A stretch of DNA of 64,000 nt from Streptomyces antimycoticus (GTDB lineage Bacteria > Actinomycetota > Actinomycetes > Streptomycetales > Streptomycetaceae), in NCBI RefSeq assembly GCF_005405925.1, contig NZ_BJHV01000001.1:6696001-6760000 (forward strand), given 5' to 3'. The position numbers and the translations under genes are program-made. The notes beneath the pieces are model-generated. The model had not been told where the DNA came from, did not search any database, and worked only from the letters and a program-made list of their open reading frames with translations. Of this stretch, positions 1 to 7,606 are shown in pieces; position 1 is the stretch's first letter; each line of letters begins with the position of its first letter.

Positions 1-1
1 C

Positions 2-1300
2 GTCACCGAGGCGCTGGAGCGCGCGCTGCGCCCGCTGTCGCTCGACTGGTACGGCGACGGCGCCGGAGGCGATCCGGGGCTGTCCGGGGTCGATCTGTGC
101 CACGCCGCGACCGGCGGCGCGGCGGTGCTCCCCGGGCTGCTGGCCAAGCGCCGCTTCGGCACACCGCTGCTGCTCACCGAGTACGGCGTACGGCTGCGCG
201 AGTGCTATCTGGCGGGCGCGGCCGGCGTGGCGGGCGGCCGGCCGCTCCCCGGGCCCGTACGGACCCTGTTGGCCGGGTTCCACGGCCGGCTGGCCGCCGA
301 GGCGTACGCACGGGCGGATCTGATCACCCCGGGTAATACGCATACGCGCCGCTGGCAGGAGCGGTGCGGCGCCGAGCGGGAGCGGCTGCGCACCGTCTAT
401 CCGGGCATGGACGCCGCCCGCTTCGCGGAGGTCGGCGAGCAGGGCGCGGCCCCGTCCGGCGGCGATGACCGGACGCTGGTGTGGGTGGGCCGGATCGAGC
501 CCCCCAAGGACGTCATCGCCCTGCTGCACGCCTTCGCGGAGGTGCGCAGGTGGCAGCCGGACGCCCGGCTGAGGATCATCGAGACCCGGCGCGGCGAGGA
601 CCCGGGGACGGACGGCTATCCGGCCCACTGCCGGGCGCTGGCCGAGCATCTCTTCCCCGACGAGGCGGCGGACGCCCACTCCGCCGGTGACAACCCGGTC
701 TCCTTCGAGCGGCTCGGCGACCCCGAGGTGCCGACCCTGGCTGACGCCTATGGGGCCGGCGGCATCGTGGTGCTGTCCAGCGTGGTCGAGGGCTTCCCGG
801 TCGGGCTGGTCGAGGCGATGTTCTGCGGACGGGCCACGGTGTCCACGGATGTGGGCGCGGTGTGCGAGGTCATCGGCGGCACCGGCCTCGTGGTGCCCCC
901 GCGCAATCCCCGGGCGCTCGCGGACGCGTGCCTGGCGATGCTGGGCGACCCCGAGCGCTGTGCGCGCCTGGGCGCCGCCGCGCGCGCCCGTGCGCTGGAG
1001 CTCTTCACCGTCGAGCAGAACGTCGCGGCCTTCCGCGGGATCTATCTGGAGCTGATGTCGCACTGCCCGGTGCGGCGCGAGGAGGTCGGTGAGGGCGGCG
1101 GGCCGCTGCCGTTCGCCCGCCCCGCCGAGGCCCATGTCCCGGGGCGCTGGACCGCGGGCCGCGACGGCGAGGGCTTCGGCCACTGGTTGCCCGGCTCGCT
1201 CGCCTCCCGCGCCGCCCCGGAACACACCCCCACCTGGGCCACCCCACCGCCGCGTGAGCCGCTGGGCGTGGGCCCGCGGCCGTCCGAGGAGGGCGCATGA
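2..1300 (+). CDS. pelF: PelF-like GT4 glycosyltransferase (5' end outside window)
   Basis: The frame is open from the first bases of the window, so the true start lies upstream; about 432 residues are visible. The N-terminal part (LLLTEYGVRLRE, after a CHAATGG segment) matches the PelF subfamily, where LLLTEHG is typical. The C-terminal half is a GT-B donor domain: VWVGRIEPPKD opens it and SSVVEGFPVGLVEAM carries the E-x7-E type nucleotide-sugar site. PelF enzymes are cytosolic and polymerise a hexosamine-rich exopolysaccharide from UDP-sugars. About 75 residues after the fold are low-complexity (Pro/Gly/Arg). Its stop overlaps the next start (ATGA at 1297), so it heads the visible part of a four-gene operon. 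Sugar specificity cannot be read from the sequence. Confidence 0.85.
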   Translation, partial: VTEALERALRPLSLDWYGDGAGGDPGLSGVDLCHAATGGAAVLPGLLAKRRFGTPLLLTEYGVRLRECYLAGAAGVAGGRPLPGPVRTLLAGFHGRLAAEAYARADLITPGNTHTRRWQERCGAERERLRTVYPGMDAARFAEVGEQGAAPSGGDDRTLVWVGRIEPPKDVIALLHAFAEVRRWQPDARLRIIETRRGEDPGTDGYPAHCRALAEHLFPDEAADAHSAGDNPVSFERLGDPEVPTLADAYGAGGIVVLSSVVEGFPVGLVEAMFCGRATVSTDVGAVCEVIGGTGLVVPPRNPRALADACLAMLGDPERCARLGAAARARALELFTVEQNVAAFRGIYLELMSHCPVRREEVGEGGGPLPFARPAEAHVPGRWTAGRDGEGFGHWLPGSLASRAAPEHTPTWATPPPREPLGVGPRPSEEGA

Positions 1301-2606
1301 CCACGCCTCCCCGGGGGAACGGCCGGTTCGATCCGGCCTCCTCCGACCGCGGCCTCGGCGCCCTGTCCGAGGTCCGGGTGCCGGTCTCCCGGCGGCCGGA
1401 CGAGGCATCCGCGCGCACCGGCGCCGGGAGGGGACAGGGGAAGGGACGGCGGGGGCCCGCCGATCCGGTGCGGGCGCTGATACACCACCACCACGACCTG
1501 TGCGCCCGCGCCGTCGATCCGCTGGAGATCGCCGCAGGCCTGGAGGCCCACGGTGTGACCGACCGCACCGCCGCGCGCTTCCGGCACCGCGATGTCTTCT
1601 CGCTCGCCGAGGAGCTGTACGCCCGGGTACCGCGCGCCGAGGAGCCCGCGCCCCCGCCCGCCCCGCGCCGGGGCGCGCGACGGCGGCGCGCATGGCGCTC
1701 GGGGCGCTGTGGCTGCTGCCGGGCATCCTGTGCGCGGCGACCGCCTCCGCCGCCCTCCGCGTCGATGCCATCCGTAAGGACGCCACTGTTGGCCTCGCCG
1801 TGGGCGCGGGCGGCGCCGCCCTGACGGTCATCGCCCTGTGGCTGTGCCTGCGCCGCGGGCCCCTGCGCGTCCATGGGAGTGGACGCGGGGGCCGTATCGT
1901 CTACGTCCTCGGCGCCGGCTGGCTCCTCGGCTACGCCGCCGTCGGGGACTGGCTGCTCACCGGGCTCCTCGACGGACGCCGCCCCTACGAAGCGGCGCCC
2001 GCGACGCAGGCCGCCGTCCTCCTCGCCCTGGCCGTCGCGCCCGCCGCGTGGTGTGCCCACTGGTTCGCCGTAAGGGCGCGCCGCAGGCTGGCGGTCAGCC
2101 GTGGGCTGGAGGAGTTCGCGGCGGGGGTCCGCCCGCTGTTCGCGGGCGTGGTGACGGCCTTCCTCTGCACTCTGGCGGCTCTGGTGCTCGCGGCCCGGCT
2201 CGCGGTGCCCGGATCACCTCCTGTCGCCACGCCGCCCTCGATGGCCGAGGCGGCCGTCGTGGCGCTCTGCGGGCTGCTGTTCCTCGCCCGGCTGCTCGCC
2301 GTGCACGGCTTCCGCAGGGCCGCGCTCATCGGCACCGCCGTGGCCTGCGCGGTCCAGGCCGTGGCCCTGGCGACGGCCGCGGCCGCCCGGCTGCCGGGCG
2401 CCGCGCCGCTCGGTGCGCCCGTGGCACGGCTGACCGCCGCCCAGGGCACGGCCGCCATCCCCGCGGCCGCCTGCGGCGCCGCCGCGCTCGCGCTGCTGAT
2501 CTACGCGTTCGGCGCCCTGTGCCGGGCCTCCGCCCATGGCGGCCCCGGCGCGCGTACCGCCCGTACCGCCCCTGCCACCAGCACTGCCCCGAACCGCGCC
2601 CCGTAA
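1297..2606 (+). CDS. Multi-pass membrane protein of the PelF operon (frameshifted)
   Basis: The ATG overlaps the glycosyltransferase stop. A soluble N-terminal part of about 120 residues contains RALIHHHHDLCARAVD and ELYARVPRAEEP. It is followed, in another frame, by eight predicted membrane helices beginning at MALGALWLLPG. The frames join if the C5 run at 1651-1655 is read as C6, giving 436 residues. Position in the operon suggests a role in polymer synthesis or export beside the cytosolic PelF-like enzyme, as PelG does in Pel systems, but I do not recognise it as a PelG/MATE homologue. The break is probably a sequencing deletion. Confidence 0.7.
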
Positions 2607-2667
2607 GGCGCCCACCGAACCCGCCACCCCCCGTCCTTCCCCCTCAATGAGTCCGAGGAGCAACCAC

Positions 2668-2721
2668 ATGAGCTGCGACACGACCGATCAGCGCGCCCGC
2701 ACGGGGAGGCGCGACCGATGA
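2668..2721 (+). CDS. Possible 17-residue coupling peptide upstream of the epimerase
   Basis: An ATG preceded by GAGGAG at good spacing opens a 17-codon frame that ends TGA inside the ATGA shared with the epimerase start at 2718. The peptide is hydrophilic and Arg/Asp-rich with no recognisable family. The arrangement would couple translation of the epimerase to termination of this frame. The epimerase also has its own GGGGAGG site, so the peptide may be incidental. Confidence 0.3.
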   Translation: MSCDTTDQRARTGRRDR

Positions 2722-3770
2722 GAGTCCTGTTGCTCGGATCCGGCGGATTTCTCGGCCGCTATGTCGCCGAACACCTGCTTGCCGACCCCGCCGTCCAGCT
2801 CACCGCGCTCGGGCGCGGCGATGACGCCGATGTGCGGTTCGACCTCTCCAACGGCAGCCCCGGGGCGCTCACCCGCTTCCTCAACGCGGTCCATCCCGGC
2901 GTCGTGATCAACTGCGCCGGGGCGACCCGCGGCGGGGCGCGCGAGCTCACCCGGCACAACACCGTCGCCGTGGCGACCGTCTGCGAGTCGCTGCGCCGCA
3001 GCGGCTGCGGCGCCCGCCTCGTGCAGATCGGCTGCTCCGCCGAGTACGGGCCCTCGCAGCCCGGCTCGTCGACCGCCGAGGACGCCGTGCCGCGCCCCGG
3101 CGGCCCGTACGGCGTGAGCAAGCTCGCCGCGACCGAGCTGGTGCTGGGCTCCGGTCTTGACGCGGTGGTGCTGCGGGTCTTCTCGCCCGTGGGGCCCGGC
3201 ACTCCGGCCGGTTCGCCGCTGGGGCGGCTCGCCGAGGCGATGCGGCGCGCGATGCAGTCCGGGGAGAGCGAGCTCAAGCTGAGCGGCCTCGGCGTGCAGC
3301 GCGACTTCGTGGACGTACGGGACGTGGCGCGGGCGGTCCACGCGGCCTCGCTGTCGGCCGCGCAGGGCGTCGTCAACATCGGCAGCGGGCGCGCCGTACG
3401 GCTCCGCGAGGCGGCCTCCGTACTCGCCCGGGTCGCGGGCTTCGGGGGCGCCCTGCACGAGATCGACTGCCCGCCGGGGCGCGTCCCGGCCGCAGCCGGC
3501 CATATCCCGGCGCCCGCCCACCCCCATGGCACGGCCCACGCCCATGCCACCGCGCACGGCCACGCGCCCGCTCACCCCCAGGCGGCGGGCGAGCATGGCG
3601 GCGTCCCGGGAGGCTCCGGCAACGCGACCACCTATCCCTATCCGGACGGCTGCGGCAGCTGGCAGCAGGCCGATGTGCGCACCGCCCGCGACCGGCTCGG
3701 CTGGCGCTCCCGGATTCCGCTGGAGGAGTCCCTCGCCGACATCTGGATGGAGGCGGCATGTCGCATCTGA
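2718..3770 (+). CDS. NAD(P)-dependent epimerase/dehydratase with His-rich insert
   Basis: A 350-residue extended short-chain dehydrogenase. The Rossmann motif GSGGFLG is at residues 7-13. The catalytic triad fits Ser107 (IGCSAEYG), Tyr131 and Lys135 (YGVSK), and RDFVDVRDVA is typical of nucleotide-sugar epimerases. It probably converts a nucleotide sugar (UDP-Glc/GlcNAc type) for the adjoining glycosyltransferase. Residues about 262-293 form an unusual Ala/His/Pro insert with nine histidines just before the C-terminal substrate-binding part. The start has a GGGGAGG site 7 bases upstream, and the end overlaps the next gene by 13 bases. The exact sugar and reaction (4-epimerase or dehydratase) are not determined. 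Confidence 0.8.
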   Translation: MRVLLLGSGGFLGRYVAEHLLADPAVQLTALGRGDDADVRFDLSNGSPGALTRFLNAVHPGVVINCAGATRGGARELTRHNTVAVATVCESLRRSGCGARLVQIGCSAEYGPSQPGSSTAEDAVPRPGGPYGVSKLAATELVLGSGLDAVVLRVFSPVGPGTPAGSPLGRLAEAMRRAMQSGESELKLSGLGVQRDFVDVRDVARAVHAASLSAAQGVVNIGSGRAVRLREAASVLARVAGFGGALHEIDCPPGRVPAAAGHIPAPAHPHGTAHAHATAHGHAPAHPQAAGEHGGVPGGSGNATTYPYPDGCGSWQQADVRTARDRLGWRSRIPLEESLADIWMEAACRI

Positions 3771-4525
3771 TCCCCGCGGGCCCTTCGCAGGGCACCCCGG
3801 CCACCGCCGACCGGCTGGGCTTCGGAGTGCCCGGCTACGCCCACCCCCTGGTCGCGCCCACCGAGTGGGCCGAGCTCACGCGCCCCGGCACGCCCCTGCA
3901 CTGGGCGGTCCTCAATGTCTCCCGCGGCCCCGGCGCGAGCAGGGATCCGCACTGCCTTACGGCGGCGTCGAGGCTGCGCGCCACGGGCGTACGGGTGCTG
4001 GGCCACCTCGATCTGCGGTGCGGCACCCGCCCGTTCGGCGAGTTGATCAGTGACGCGAACCACTTTCTGGACTGGTACCAGGTCGACGGCTTCTGTCTGG
4101 ACCGCTGCCCGGTGGACCGCCCCGGTCTGCCGGACGTCCGCCGTACGGTGGCCACGCTACGGGCGCTGCTGGGCGGGGCGTATCTGGTCCTCGGCCAGGG
4201 CATCCACCCGCATGAGGGCTATATGGAGCTCGCCGATCAGCTGGTGACCTTCCGGGGCTCGTGGGCGGACTACCGCTGGTCCCAGGTGGCCGAGTGGACG
4301 GCGGGGTATCCGCCCGAACGGTTCTGCCACCAGGTGCACGGCGTCCCCCGCCGTCATCTCGAGGAAGCGCTGAGGATCGCCCGCTGGCAGGGCGCGGGCA
4401 CGATCTACTTCACCGACCGTACGGCCCATCCTGAGGGGCGGACCTGCACGGATTCCCCCTGGAAGGCCCTGCCCGGCTACTGGGACGAAATCGTCTCGCG
4501 ACTCGGACCACATGTCATGGAATGA
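3758..4525 (+). CDS. Spherulation-specific family 4 (spherulin-4/GH135-like) protein
   Basis: A 255-residue protein matching the spherulin-4 domain: VLNVSRGPGASRD near residue 50, GVRVLGHLDL for the next beta strand, then WYQVDGFCLDR where the family usually has WYxVDGIFLDE. Spherulin-4 domains form a (beta/alpha)8 barrel, and in the fungal Sph3 group (GH135) they cleave galactosaminogalactan. Here the acidic residue after the conserved Asp appears to be Arg, so activity is uncertain. No signal peptide is visible, so the protein looks cytosolic unless exported otherwise. It is the last gene of the operon and overlaps the epimerase. A SigR-type promoter for moeZ begins inside its last codons. 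Confidence 0.8.
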   Translation: MSHLIPAGPSQGTPATADRLGFGVPGYAHPLVAPTEWAELTRPGTPLHWAVLNVSRGPGASRDPHCLTAASRLRATGVRVLGHLDLRCGTRPFGELISDANHFLDWYQVDGFCLDRCPVDRPGLPDVRRTVATLRALLGGAYLVLGQGIHPHEGYMELADQLVTFRGSWADYRWSQVAEWTAGYPPERFCHQVHGVPRRHLEEALRIARWQGAGTIYFTDRTAHPEGRTCTDSPWKALPGYWDEIVSRLGPHVME

Positions 4526-4544
4526 GATGGGGCGTGGCAGTGTT
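4519..4544 (+). promoter_or_regulatory. SigR-type promoter for moeZ
   Basis: GGAAT at 4519-4523, an 18-base spacer, then GTT at 4542-4544 match the SigR consensus GGAAT-N18-GTT exactly. It lies 67 bases upstream of the moeZ GTG and overlaps the end of the spherulin-4 gene. This would place moeZ under thiol-stress control by the sigR found at 56.6 kb. Not tested here. Confidence 0.75.
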
Positions 4545-4554
4545 ACGAGAAGAA

Positions 4555-4583
4555 AACCTCCCCGCTCACGCGGGGGTGAACCG
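4555..4583 (+). other. Hairpin resembling a single type I-E CRISPR repeat, in the moeZ 5' leader
   Basis: A 29-base element reads TCCCCGC, loop TCAC, GCGGGGGT, then GAACCG. Length, stem, loop and 3' end match the type I-E repeat pattern (TCCCCGC...GCGGGGATAAACCG in E. coli). It is solitary: no second copy occurs one spacer away on either side, and no cas genes are in the window. It begins about 10 bases after the SigR-type -10, so it would form in the moeZ 5' UTR. It may simply be a leader hairpin or terminator of the upstream operon. Confidence 0.5.
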
Positions 4584-4610
4584 TTTGCTCCCTTCCCTTA
4601 CGGAGTCCCC

Positions 4611-5788
4611 GTGTCGCTGCCACCGCTGGTCGAGCCGGCTTCCGAGCTCACCGTCGACGAGGTCCGCAGGTACTCACGCCATCTGATCATCCCGGATGTC
4701 GGGATGGACGGGCAGAAGCGGCTGAAGAACGCCAAGGTGCTCTGTGTGGGCGCGGGCGGCCTCGGCTCTCCGGCCCTGATGTACCTCGCCGCGGCCGGCG
4801 TGGGCACGCTCGGCATCGTGGAGTTCGACGAGGTCGACGAGTCCAATCTGCAGCGCCAGATCATCCACAGCCAGGCGGACATCGGCCGCCCCAAGGCGGA
4901 GTCCGCCCGTGACTCGGTCCTCGGTATCAACCCGTACGTCAACGTCGTGCTGCACGAGGGCCGCCTCGAGGCGGACAACGTGATGGAGATCTTCTCCCAG
5001 TACGACCTGATCGTGGACGGCACCGACAACTTCGCCACCCGCTATCTGGTCAACGACGCGTGCGTGCTGCTGAACAAGCCGTACGTCTGGGGTTCGATCT
5101 ACCGCTTCGACGGCCAGGCGTCGGTCTTCTGGTCCGAGCACGGCCCCTGCTACCGCTGCCTGTACCCGGAGCCCCCGCCCCCGGCATGGTCCCGTCCTGC
5201 GCCGAGGGCGGCGTGCTGGGCGTGCTGTGCGCCTCCATCGGCTCGATCCAGGTCACCGAGGCCATCAAGGTGCTCACCGGCACCGGGGACCCGCTGGTCG
5301 GGCGTCTGATGATCTACGACGCCCTGGAGATGACCTACCGCCAGGTCAAGGTCCGCAAGGACCCCGACTGCGCGGTCTGCGGTCCGAACCCGACCGTCAC
5401 CGAGCTGATCGACTACGAGGCGTTCTGCGGTGTGGTCTCGGAGGAGGCCCAGGAGGCGGCGGCCGGTTCGACGATCACTCCCAAGCAGCTCAAGGAGTGG
5501 ATCGACGACGGCGAGAGCATCGACATCATCGATGTCCGCGAGCCGAACGAGTACGAGATCGTCTCGATCCCCGGCGCCCGGCTGATCCCGAAGAACGACT
5601 TCCTGATGGGCGGCGCCCTCCAGGACCTGCCGCAGGACAAGAAGATCGTCTTGCATTGCAAGACGGGTGTCCGGTCGGCGGAGGTCCTGGCCGTCCTGAA
5701 GTCCGCGGGCTTCTCCGACGCAGTCCACGTGGGCGGCGGCGTGATCGGTTGGGTCAACCAGATCGAGCCCGAGAAGCCGGTCTACTGA
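4611..5788 (+). CDS. moeZ: Adenylyltransferase/sulfurtransferase MoeZ (frameshifted)
   Basis: MoeZ adenylates the C-terminal Gly-Gly of sulfur-carrier proteins and transfers sulfur for molybdopterin and thiocarboxylate pathways. GTG at 4611 (MSLPPLVEPASELTVDEV) is the family's usual start, with GGAG upstream. GAGGLGS at residues 47-53 binds ATP. Zinc cysteine pairs are CYRC and CAVC. The C-terminal rhodanese domain has its active Cys in CKTGVRS. The frame breaks at CLYPEPPPP, where the C5 run at 5178-5182 should be C6. With that base the protein is 392 residues, the normal length, so the break is probably a sequencing deletion. moaE lies at 36.9 kb. Confidence 0.92.
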
Positions 5789-5807
5789 TCTCCTGACGCA
5801 CCGCGCA

Positions 5808-5851
5808 CCAGGGGGCCGGACCGCCGCGCCGACGGCGATCCGGCCCCCTGG
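5808..5851 (+). terminator. Terminator after moeZ
   Basis: A 13-bp perfect stem (CCAGGGGGCCGGA with TCCGGCCCCCTGG) and an 18-base loop sit between moeZ and the converging peptidase gene. There is no U-tract, as is common in Streptomyces, so it may act in both directions. Confidence 0.65.
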
Positions 5852-5905
5852 CCGTTCCATGAGCCCCTTACGGCGATCCGGGCCCCTTCATGCTCCGGGA
5901 GCCCC

Positions 5906-7510
5906 TTACCGGCAGGTCGTGCCGCTCGCGGGCACCTTCCCGTCCAGCAGATAGGCGTTCACGGTCTTCGTCATACAGGCGTTGCCGCTGTTGTACGCGC
6001 CATGGCCCTGCCCCTTGTAGGTGACCTCGACGCCCACGCCCGCGCCCAGCTCCTTGACCATCTTCCGCGCCCCCTCGTACGGGGTGGCCGGGTCGCCGGT
6101 GTTGCCGACCACGAGGATCGGCGCCGAGCCCTTGGCGCTGACGTCCGGGGTGTCCGTGGTGCCCTCCACCGGCCAGTCGGTGCAGCCGAGCAGGCCCCAG
6201 GCCAGATACTCGCCGAAGACCGGTGACGCCTTACGGAAGCGCGGCAGCTGCGCCTTCACATCGGTCACCGTGTAACGCTGCCTGTCGTCCACGCAGTTGA
6301 TCGCGGCATTGGCGGCGTTGATATTGCTGTAGTGGCCGTCATCGTCGCGGCCGGACATCGAATCCGCCATGGCGAGCAGCAGATTGCCCTCGTCGAGCTG
6401 GATCGCCTCCTGCAGCCCGAGCGTCAGGTACTTCCAGCTCTCCTTGTCGTAGAGCGCGGCGGCGATACCGCTCAGCGCCCCGTCCTGGGTGAGCTTGCGG
6501 CCGCTCTCGGTGGACAGCGGCTTCTTGTCGAGCCGCTTCAGGAAGTCGACGATCCGGTCCGTACCGGCCGCCGGGTCGCCGCCGGTCGGGCAGGCCGCGC
6601 CCTTCTTGGCGCAGTCCTTGAGGTAGTTGTCCAGCGCGAGCTGGAACCCCTTCGCCTGGCCGTAGGAGCCCTGCTCGGGGTCCTCGGTGGGGTCGACCAC
6701 GGCGTCCAGGACCGCGCGTCCCACCCGGCCGGGGAAGAGATGGGCGTAGACGCCGCCGAGTTCGGTGCCGTAGGAGATGCCGAAGTACGACAGCTTGTCG
6801 TCGCCGAGCACCTGCCGCATCAGGTCCATGTCGCGGGCGGCGCTCACGGTGTCCACATGGGCGAGCACCGTGCCGGAACGCTTCTGGCAGCCCTTGATGA
6901 ACGCCTTGGCGTCCGCCATCGCTGTCTTGACCTCGGCGTCGTCGTCCGGAGTGCCGTCGACGGAGTCGGAGGCGTCGATCTGCTTGTCGCTCTGGCAGGT
7001 CACCCCGGCGCTCTCCCCGACCCCGCGCGGATCGAAGCTCACCAGGTCATAGCGGGAGCGCAAGGTGTCGTAGGCGGCGGCGAAACCGGGGAGCGAGGAG
7101 ACACCGGAGCCGCCGGGTCCGCCGAAATTGAACACCAGGGAGCCGATGCGCTTGCCCGGCCCCTTGGCCTTGGCACGGATCATGGCCAGATCGATCGTCT
7201 CGCCCTTGGGCTTCGCGTAGTCCAGCGGCGCCTTGAGCGTGGCGCATTCCCACTCGCCTCCCGGCTTCTCACCAGTGCCCTGGATCGCGGTCGGGGCAGG
7301 GCAGGACGACCAGTTGAGCTTCTGAGCGGTGAGCGAGCCCGGCAGCCCGGAGCCCGAGGGCGCTGCCGGGGCCGGCGCCGAGGGCTTGGCCGAGGCCTTG
7401 CCCTGTTCGCTTCCCCCGTCTCCGTCGCAGCCCGCGACGGTGATGAGGGCGACCATGGCGGTCATGGAGACCAGCGCCCTGGTCCGTATGGTGCGTGGGG
7501 AACTCGGCAT
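5906..7510 (-). CDS. Secreted S33 tripeptidyl aminopeptidase-like lipoprotein (copy 1)
   Basis: A 534-residue alpha/beta hydrolase of the Streptomyces Tap/SlpD/SlpE type, which releases tripeptides or short peptides from protein N-termini outside the cell. A hydrophobic signal ends in a lipobox with Cys28 (ITVAGC), followed by a Ser/Ala/Pro linker. NFGGPGGSG is the oxyanion region. The nucleophile is Ser246 in GISYGTE, the acid is Asp in GNTGDPATPYEGA, and the His is in GQGHGAY near the C-terminus. All catalytic residues are present. It lies tandem with a close paralogue 96 bases upstream on the same strand. Substrate preference is not known. Confidence 0.88.
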   Translation of the reverse strand: MPSSPRTIRTRALVSMTAMVALITVAGCDGDGGSEQGKASAKPSAPAPAAPSGSGLPGSLTAQKLNWSSCPAPTAIQGTGEKPGGEWECATLKAPLDYAKPKGETIDLAMIRAKAKGPGKRIGSLVFNFGGPGGSGVSSLPGFAAAYDTLRSRYDLVSFDPRGVGESAGVTCQSDKQIDASDSVDGTPDDDAEVKTAMADAKAFIKGCQKRSGTVLAHVDTVSAARDMDLMRQVLGDDKLSYFGISYGTELGGVYAHLFPGRVGRAVLDAVVDPTEDPEQGSYGQAKGFQLALDNYLKDCAKKGAACPTGGDPAAGTDRIVDFLKRLDKKPLSTESGRKLTQDGALSGIAAALYDKESWKYLTLGLQEAIQLDEGNLLLAMADSMSGRDDDGHYSNINAANAAINCVDDRQRYTVTDVKAQLPRFRKASPVFGEYLAWGLLGCTDWPVEGTTDTPDVSAKGSAPILVVGNTGDPATPYEGARKMVKELGAGVGVEVTYKGQGHGAYNSGNACMTKTVNAYLLDGKVPASGTTCR

Positions 7511-7606
7511 ATCCGGAGATCCTATGAGGAGGCGGGGGCGGAATCATCCGTACTTCTTCTCAATGCCGTCACGGTTCGCGCGGCGGGCCCGGGCGCGGAC
7601 CCGGGG

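Noticed and set aside
1297..1824. A separate 175-residue gene after the glycosyltransferase
   Set aside because: Its last 45 codons are Arg/Cys/Pro-rich out-of-frame sequence. The frame continues into the membrane protein with one added C.
4500..4700. A true CRISPR array near moeZ
   Set aside because: Only one repeat-like element exists; no second repeat is found at 50-70 bases on either side, and no cas genes are in the window.
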